DNA of 10,667 bases from assembly GCA_002413455.1 (NCBI GenBank), contig DHXA01000234.1, positions 1-10,667 of the forward strand, read 5' to 3'. The DNA is from Rhodanobacter sp. UBA5168. GTDB taxonomy: Bacteria; Pseudomonadota; Gammaproteobacteria; Xanthomonadales; Rhodanobacteraceae. How positions within the stretch are numbered: the stretch's first letter is position 1; the number at the start of each line of letters is the position of its first letter. Below, one piece after another: positions 6,349 to 10,667 of this stretch. The position numbers and the translations under genes are program-made. The notes below the pieces were generated by a model, which was not told the origin of the DNA, did not search any database, and was given only the letters and a program-made list of their open reading frames with translations.

Positions 6349-7593
6349 GTGCATACAGGAGATCAGTCCCACACACTGAATATTGTCGATCTTGAGGCGC
6401 AGCTCGATCGGCAGCTGCAAAGGCCACGCGTCACGAATCTGGACGCCGCGCGCCAGGCCGCCACGGCCTGGTCCCGTGCTGTGTGGTCCGTTGCCGAGTC
6501 GGCCGGCCCTCCGATCCTCACGGCGAGCGAGATCGAGCACGCGTTCGCCATCGCGCGTCGGCCCGTGTTCGTCTTCGGTGTTCACCGAAGCGGCACGACG
6601 CTGGTACGCGACCTGCTCGACCACCACCCTGCCCTCTCCGTGCTTCCCGCCGAAGGCACCATGCTCACGAATTTCGCATGGCACCTGAAGCGACTGGAGC
6701 CGGATAGCTGGCTGCGATTCCTTGGCTGCGAATGGTTGCGCAGGCTTGCCAACCCGATCAACCAGCACCCCTACTGGCTGCTTGGCCGCTCGTCGGCAGA
6801 AGGCTCGCCCTACGTTGAATTCGCACGTGCCCTGCTGGCTTGGTGGCCGCTGGTCGAAACGCGGCTCGGACCGCGCACAACGTCCTGGCCGCTGGTCGCG
6901 ATCGCGCTTGCCTACGCGCATTGCACGGCAGGGTTCCGCACCGTGTCGCCCTTGGAGCGATGGGTCGAGAAAACACCCACGAACGAGCGCTTCCTGGCAC
7001 GCCTGATGGCCGAATTTCCCGAGGCAAGACTGCTCCACGTCGTCCGCCATCCTTTCGCGGTCTACGCATCAAGCCGTCAGGCGATGCGGAATTCCGGCCA
7101 TCCATCGAGCGACGAGAGTCGGATCCTGCGTCAAATGCATTTGTCGTACCGGGAGGCGGCCAGTCGTTCCGTTCGACCTGCGTCGGACTCGTACTTGCTC
7201 GTCCGCTACGAGGACCTGCTCGAGGACACGGCCGGCAGTGTCCACCGGATGGCCTCCTTTCTCGGGATCCAGCCGCTGCCCGTCATGATGCAGCCAACCG
7301 CGAACGGCATTCCCACCCCGAGCAACAGCTCTTTTGAAAGCGATAAGGTGGCAGGGAAGTTGAACCGCCAGCCTGCGGATGGTGCGTTCCATGCGCTCAC
7401 TCGACGCGATCGCGAGCGATTGAGCGCGATGTTGGCCGACGACGTCGGAAAGCTCGGCTATCCGTTGGCGCCGCTGCCTGCGTTGCGCCGACAACTGTTG
7501 CGGATACGGATACACGCCGGCTGGATGGCCGATCGCTTCAGGGCACGCTGGGTCCGGTTCCTTTCCGCGCACCCGAAGCGACGTGGGCCCTAG
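6349..7593 (+). CDS. PAPS-dependent sulfotransferase family protein
   Basis: This 414-residue protein has the two cofactor motifs of sulfotransferases. The 5'-phosphosulfate loop is VFGVHRSGTTLVRDLL (75-90), with Arg80, Ser81 and Thr83-84. The 3'-phosphate site is RLLHVVRHPFAVYASSR (227-243), with Arg233 and Ser241 or Ser242. WVEKTPTNE at 205-213 is the KTP-like segment common in this family. Such enzymes transfer sulfate from PAPS to hydroxyl or amino groups on sugars, lipids or peptides. About 70 residues precede the catalytic domain, and the basic tail (Arg/Lys-rich from about 385) could contact membrane or nucleic acid, although no membrane segment is evident. It starts with GTG. As the last gene of the run, it faces the minus-strand glycosyltransferases across a short convergent gap. 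A role in sulfating the cluster product is inferred. The substrate is unknown, and no PAPS-synthesis genes are in view. Confidence 0.88.
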   Translation: MHTGDQSHTLNIVDLEAQLDRQLQRPRVTNLDAARQAATAWSRAVWSVAESAGPPILTASEIEHAFAIARRPVFVFGVHRSGTTLVRDLLDHHPALSVLPAEGTMLTNFAWHLKRLEPDSWLRFLGCEWLRRLANPINQHPYWLLGRSSAEGSPYVEFARALLAWWPLVETRLGPRTTSWPLVAIALAYAHCTAGFRTVSPLERWVEKTPTNERFLARLMAEFPEARLLHVVRHPFAVYASSRQAMRNSGHPSSDESRILRQMHLSYREAASRSVRPASDSYLLVRYEDLLEDTAGSVHRMASFLGIQPLPVMMQPTANGIPTPSNSSFESDKVAGKLNRQPADGAFHALTRRDRERLSAMLADDVGKLGYPLAPLPALRRQLLRIRIHAGWMADRFRARWVRFLSAHPKRRGP

Positions 7594-7742
7594 CGTCTTC
7601 TACTTTGTCGCTACCGCGATGGCAGCCCCTGCAGAAAGTGAAAGTCCGGCACGAGCGAGCTCTGTCCAGGAACGAGACGACCGCCTGGGCGCAGCAGGCT
7701 CGACAGGACCCGCGGGCCATGACGAAAAGCCGAGCTCTGCAC
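7594..7742. other. Convergent intergenic gap with no clear terminator
   Basis: This 149-base gap lies between two converging operons. CGAGCTCTG occurs twice as a direct repeat, and GGACCCGCGGGCC is a nearly perfect palindrome without a loop. Neither is followed by a T-run, so I see no convincing intrinsic terminator on either strand. No coding sequence is supported here. Confidence 0.5.
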
Positions 7743-8828
7743 TTATCGATACAAAGTCTGAAACGCCTGGACGGTGTAATCGGCGTCCTCCAGCATCGCC
7801 CGACGCTGCGCTTCCTTCGCCAGTCGGAGCCGTAGTTCCTCATTGGTCAGCACTTGATGGATGGCGTTCGCCAATGCATCCCAGCCCTCGACGGGCACGG
7901 CCAGGGCCGCCGAAGGCGACCACTCCACGAAATGCCCGACCGCCGTGCCAACCGCAGGCACCCCCGCCACCGCGGCTTCCAGCAGGACCAGCGGGCCAGT
8001 CTCGTGCAACGAAGACATCACCAGCAGATCGGCGGACTCCATCAGCGGGCGCAATTCGCGTTGCGTCTTGAACCCAAGAAACCGCACGTGGTGTTCCAGT
8101 CCAAGCTCGCGAGCCAGCCGTTGCATCTCGCCCTGCAGCGTGTCCTCGCCGACGATGTCCATCTGGAATTCCAGCCCCGTCTTGGCCAAAGCTGCCAGCG
8201 CCCGCAGCAGTGTCGGCTGATCCTTGACGCGGTTGAGGCTGGCGACGTGGATCAGCCGCGCCGGCCTTGCACCGCGCTCGCGCGGCGCGAGCGGCGGCCA
8301 GGTCCGCAGATCGACGCCGAGCGGTACCCGCCGCGCCTCGAGGCCTAGTGCCTGCAGCGAATCGATGATCGGCGCGCTGGCCGCCGTGATCGCATCGGCG
8401 CCGCGCAGCACCCACGCCTCGCGCAGCCGCCCTTTCCATTTCCGCCGTCCACCGTAGTCGATCTCGTGCAGGGCGACGAGTTCACCGCCGGCGATATGCA
8501 CCAGGCTCGGCAACCGCAACAGCTTGGCCGCGGCCACGGCGACCAGGCTGCAGGAACCGGAGAAGATGGCGTGGACCAGATCGAACGGCGCGCGGCGATG
8601 TTCGGTGCGGATCGCCGCGATCGCGCGCAGTCGGGTCCAGCTGTCGCCGATATTGTGCACGGTGGCGCCGACGAGTTCCCAGCGGCCCGCGGCCGCTTCC
8701 TGGTGCAGCGCGAAGACATGCACGTCGTGCGTGCGCGCCAGCCGCTCGATCAGGGCCAGCAATGCCGGGATCACGCGAAACTCGCCGGTGCGGTCCACGC
8801 CACCCGGCACCACCAGCGCGAGCTTCAC
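7743..8828 (-). CDS. Glycosyltransferase, GT-B fold, family 4-like
   Basis: This 361-residue protein has a GT-B fold with two Rossmann domains. The N-terminal acceptor domain begins KLALVVPGGVDRTGEF, with a glycine-rich loop near 9-15. The C-terminal donor domain includes VPLGVD (168-173), VASLNRVKDQP (195-205), whose Arg200 and Lys202 match donor-phosphate contacts, and HETGPLVLLE (275-284) with the E-x7-E pair Glu276/Glu284 typical of retaining family 4 enzymes. It would move a sugar from a nucleotide-sugar donor to a glycan, lipid or metabolite at the cytoplasmic face; donor and acceptor are unknown. The frame stays open 94 codons further upstream, but that part lies inside the preceding glycosyltransferase gene and looks random. 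The GTG at 8828 has GGAG six bases ahead and shares GTGA with the preceding stop, so it is the start. Confidence 0.9.
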   Translation of the reverse strand: MKLALVVPGGVDRTGEFRVIPALLALIERLARTHDVHVFALHQEAAAGRWELVGATVHNIGDSWTRLRAIAAIRTEHRRAPFDLVHAIFSGSCSLVAVAAAKLLRLPSLVHIAGGELVALHEIDYGGRRKWKGRLREAWVLRGADAITAASAPIIDSLQALGLEARRVPLGVDLRTWPPLAPRERGARPARLIHVASLNRVKDQPTLLRALAALAKTGLEFQMDIVGEDTLQGEMQRLARELGLEHHVRFLGFKTQRELRPLMESADLLVMSSLHETGPLVLLEAAVAGVPAVGTAVGHFVEWSPSAALAVPVEGWDALANAIHQVLTNEELRLRLAKEAQRRAMLEDADYTVQAFQTLYR

Positions 8829-9958
8829 GGTTTTCTCCGCCGCCGGTCGTCGTGAACTTGCGCATAAGCATCCGCCCACTGACGGCCTACCGCCTTGAAT
8901 GAAAGCATGGCATCGAAGTGCGCGCGAACGCATTCCGCCGATGGACGATTCGACGCGGCGGCGACCAGCGTATCCGCAAGGCGAGTTGCGTCGCCACAAG
9001 GCCACAGGTAGCCGACACTCCCATCGCGGGTCAGCGCACGGAATGAGGGAATATCGGTGATCACCGGCGCAACGCCGCAGGCCAGCGCTTCCAGCACGAC
9101 ATAGCCGCAACTCTCGGCGAGGCTGCCGGACACGAACAGATCCGCCGACTGCATCAGGTGCTCGACATCTGCGTGCGCTACCTTGCCCAGCAGATGCACG
9201 CGACCGCTGAGCCGCGCGTCGCGCGCGATGCGTTGCTGCACTTCATCCATCAGCGGTGCACTGCCGAACGCGCACCAGAACTGCAGACCGGGCAGCTCGG
9301 GAATCGCCCGGGCGACTCCTTCAAGGACGGTCAACGGGTCTTTGCCGGCGCTGAGGTGCCCCACCCAAAGGACACATGGATCACCGTGAAGACCTGTCTC
9401 CGCGCGGGCGTCGACGCGGCTGCCCACGGTGAAGCGAGTGCTGGATTCGGGAATCGCGAACAGCCGCATCTGTGGCTCGAACAAACCGGCGCGGGTGAAT
9501 GGCAGCGCCAGCTCGCGCGCCGTGAAGGCAACGCCCGCGGCGGCCGCATACCAACGCCGCCACTGCGGCCGTCGCCACCAGCGCGGTGGCCGGTCGGCGT
9601 GATCCTGGAAAATAATCGGCAGTTGCGGCAGGCACTTTGCCACGGCGAATGCATCTTCGGCGAAACCCAGGCCGTTCGCATGCATGACGTCAGCCCTGAT
9701 CTCGGTGAGCAGGCGGGCGAAACGGCGGCCGCGCTCCGTCGCCCCAACCGCCCCACTGGTATCGACAAAGTAGTAGTCGATACCGTTTCGTGTGAGCCGA
9801 TCGTCGCGCGCCGCTGCCTGGATCACCGAGACACGAGTTCCCGCATCGGCAACCAGCTCGGCGATATCCACCAGCGAATGCCATTGCGCAAGAACCTCGT
9901 CAGGCGCGAGGCCTGTCGACGCCGGCAGGAAATTGATTTGCGCGACGTGCAAGACCAT
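8825..9958 (-). CDS. Glycosyltransferase, GT-B fold, family 4-like
   Basis: This 377-residue protein opens with MVLHVAQINFLPASTG, a strand followed by a glycine-containing loop as in the acceptor domain of GT4 enzymes. The donor domain has VLWVGHLSAGKDPL (196-209), with Lys206 in the donor-binding position, HLLGKVAHADVEHLMQSADLF (255-275), and ESCGYVVLE (282-290), the E-x7-E motif in which the two glutamates bind the nucleotide sugar. A tryptophan/arginine-rich stretch at 124-137 (PPRWWRRPQWRRWY) may be a membrane-facing or acceptor-binding loop. It differs clearly from the downstream glycosyltransferase, so the pair probably adds different sugars one after the other. It starts 7 bases after the radical SAM stop and ends with a four-base overlap into the next gene, a tight operon. 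No signal peptide or membrane segment was seen. Confidence 0.9.
   Translation of the reverse strand: MVLHVAQINFLPASTGLAPDEVLAQWHSLVDIAELVADAGTRVSVIQAAARDDRLTRNGIDYYFVDTSGAVGATERGRRFARLLTEIRADVMHANGLGFAEDAFAVAKCLPQLPIIFQDHADRPPRWWRRPQWRRWYAAAAGVAFTARELALPFTRAGLFEPQMRLFAIPESSTRFTVGSRVDARAETGLHGDPCVLWVGHLSAGKDPLTVLEGVARAIPELPGLQFWCAFGSAPLMDEVQQRIARDARLSGRVHLLGKVAHADVEHLMQSADLFVSGSLAESCGYVVLEALACGVAPVITDIPSFRALTRDGSVGYLWPCGDATRLADTLVAAASNRPSAECVRAHFDAMLSFKAVGRQWADAYAQVHDDRRRRKP
8835..8838 (-). promoter_or_regulatory. Ribosome binding site that fixes the second glycosyltransferase start
   Basis: GGAG on the minus strand lies six bases ahead of the GTG at 8828, inside the end of the preceding gene. 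It supports the short form of the downstream glycosyltransferase and coupled translation through the GTGA overlap. Confidence 0.65.
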
Positions 9959-9965
9959 TGCTCGT

Positions 9966-10667
9966 CTAGAGGCCTGAAACCTGCGGCATGCGCAGGCGCA
10001 CCAGCCGGTTGGCCAGGTTCAATTCCCACGGCCGGTCGTACTTGCCAGAGCGATAGCGCCAGCCGGCCATGGCGCTCAGGCTGCGCTTGGCCCACGGCGG
10101 CGAGCGCAGATCCTGCACGGTGGGAAAGCGGCAGCGCAGCACCGTCACGAAGTCGTGGATGCGATTGCGCAGCTTGTCGGTGAGCCATGGTGCATCAGCG
10201 TGGCAGGCATAGTCGACCCAGCGCTTCTCCATCCACCCTTCCGGTGTGCTGGGGAACACCACCGGCTCGCCGTTGAGATCGAGCAGCGCCATCGACGATC
10301 GCTTGCCGCGGTCGCTTTCGTGCTTGCTGCTCTCCGGCAATGGCGTATAGATGTAGACGATGATTTCCGACTGCGGATTGATCCGCTTCAGTTCGCGAAT
10401 GAATTCGAAGGTGTGCTCGGTTTCTTCTTCGGTGTTCTCCGGCGGCGCAACCATGAAGGAAAGCTCGGGGATCACGCCGTTTCGCCGGCAGAGCTCGGCG
10501 ACCTCCAGGGTCTGGTCCGGCCGCGTGCCCTTGCGGATTTCCTTGAGCATCGCACCGCTGGGCGACTCGGCGCCGACATAGGCCATGCGCAGCTTGCTCT
10601 TGCGCACCAGCTTCCACGTGCTCTCCGACAGATTCAGCAGCGCATCCGAACGGGCGTAGCACCACCA
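9966..10667 (-). CDS. Radical SAM protein of the B12-binding class, C-terminal part (5' end beyond the right edge)
   Basis: Only the last 233 residues are in the window; the gene enters from the right edge. The visible part begins WWCYARSDALLNLSEST and continues with LRMAYVGAESPSGAMLKEIRKGT. That is the second half of a radical SAM barrel in the BchE/MiaB-like B12-binding group, where GAES contacts SAM. SFMVAPPENTEEETEHTFEF and SEIIVYIYTPLPE are the last barrel strands. The iron-sulfur CxxxCxxC cluster and any cobalamin domain would lie outside the window, so the B12-binding assignment rests on resemblance of the barrel. The C-terminal 100 residues are rich in Arg and Trp, as is common for the substrate-binding tail in this group. 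Two glycosyltransferases follow closely. It resembles the radical SAM protein at 2618-4099 in overall class, but the two are not close copies. Reaction unknown. Confidence 0.85.
   Translation of the reverse strand, partial: WWCYARSDALLNLSESTWKLVRKSKLRMAYVGAESPSGAMLKEIRKGTRPDQTLEVAELCRRNGVIPELSFMVAPPENTEEETEHTFEFIRELKRINPQSEIIVYIYTPLPESSKHESDRGKRSSMALLDLNGEPVVFPSTPEGWMEKRWVDYACHADAPWLTDKLRNRIHDFVTVLRCRFPTVQDLRSPPWAKRSLSAMAGWRYRSGKYDRPWELNLANRLVRLRMPQVSGL

Noticed and set aside
7538..7720. A cysteine-rich 60-codon minus-strand ORF in the convergent gap.
   Set aside because: It overlaps the sulfotransferase 3' end, has no ribosome site that I can see, and its cysteines follow from GC-rich TGC-like composition.
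7700..7725. Palindrome GGACCCGCGGGCC as a terminator.
   Set aside because: It has no loop and no T-run on either strand.
8829..9110. 94-residue N-terminal extension of the second glycosyltransferase.
   Set aside because: It lies wholly within the preceding gene, has random-looking composition, and the GTG at 8828 has a good ribosome site and the usual GT-B N-terminus.

Overview
The window is GC-rich DNA with dense genes and short gaps. Codons ending in G or C dominate, and gene starts fit Shine-Dalgarno use. This points to a high-GC proteobacterium, possibly a Xanthomonadales/Rhodanobacteraceae-like gammaproteobacterium; that placement is an impression, not a computed result. No rRNA, tRNA, CRISPR array, insertion sequence or phage gene was seen.

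Layout. (1) Positions 1-2331, minus strand: an HprK-related P-loop kinase-like protein (1309-2331), then a type-I ABC exporter with fused membrane and ATPase parts. The exporter runs off the left edge just after its Walker A motif. (2) Positions 2332-2617: a 286-base divergent intergenic region with an AT-rich patch and several tiny ORFs of uncertain status. (3) Positions 2618-7593, plus strand: a four-gene operon-like run of a cobalamin-binding-type radical SAM enzyme, a nucleotidyltransferase-fold protein of the PF14907 type, a SAM-dependent methyltransferase with an N-terminal zinc ribbon, and a sulfotransferase. (4) Positions 7594-7742: a convergent gap. (5) Positions 7743-10667, minus strand: a second radical SAM enzyme of the B12-binding class (cut by the right edge) followed by two GT-B family 4 glycosyltransferases in a tight run.

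Working together (inference). The genes make up a tailoring, glycosylation and export set: two radical SAM enzymes, a methyltransferase, a sulfotransferase, two glycosyltransferases, an NTase-fold protein, an HprK-like kinase and an ABC exporter. HprK-like kinases, PF14907 proteins, sulfotransferases and this exporter type occur together in some lasso-peptide and related RiPP clusters, and also in exopolysaccharide clusters. No backbone enzyme (asparagine-synthetase-like cyclase, transglutaminase-like protease, PqqD-like binder, NRPS/PKS), polymerase, flippase or convincing precursor peptide is visible, so the product class stays open. The missing core genes could lie past either edge, most plausibly left, where the truncated exporter's operon continues.
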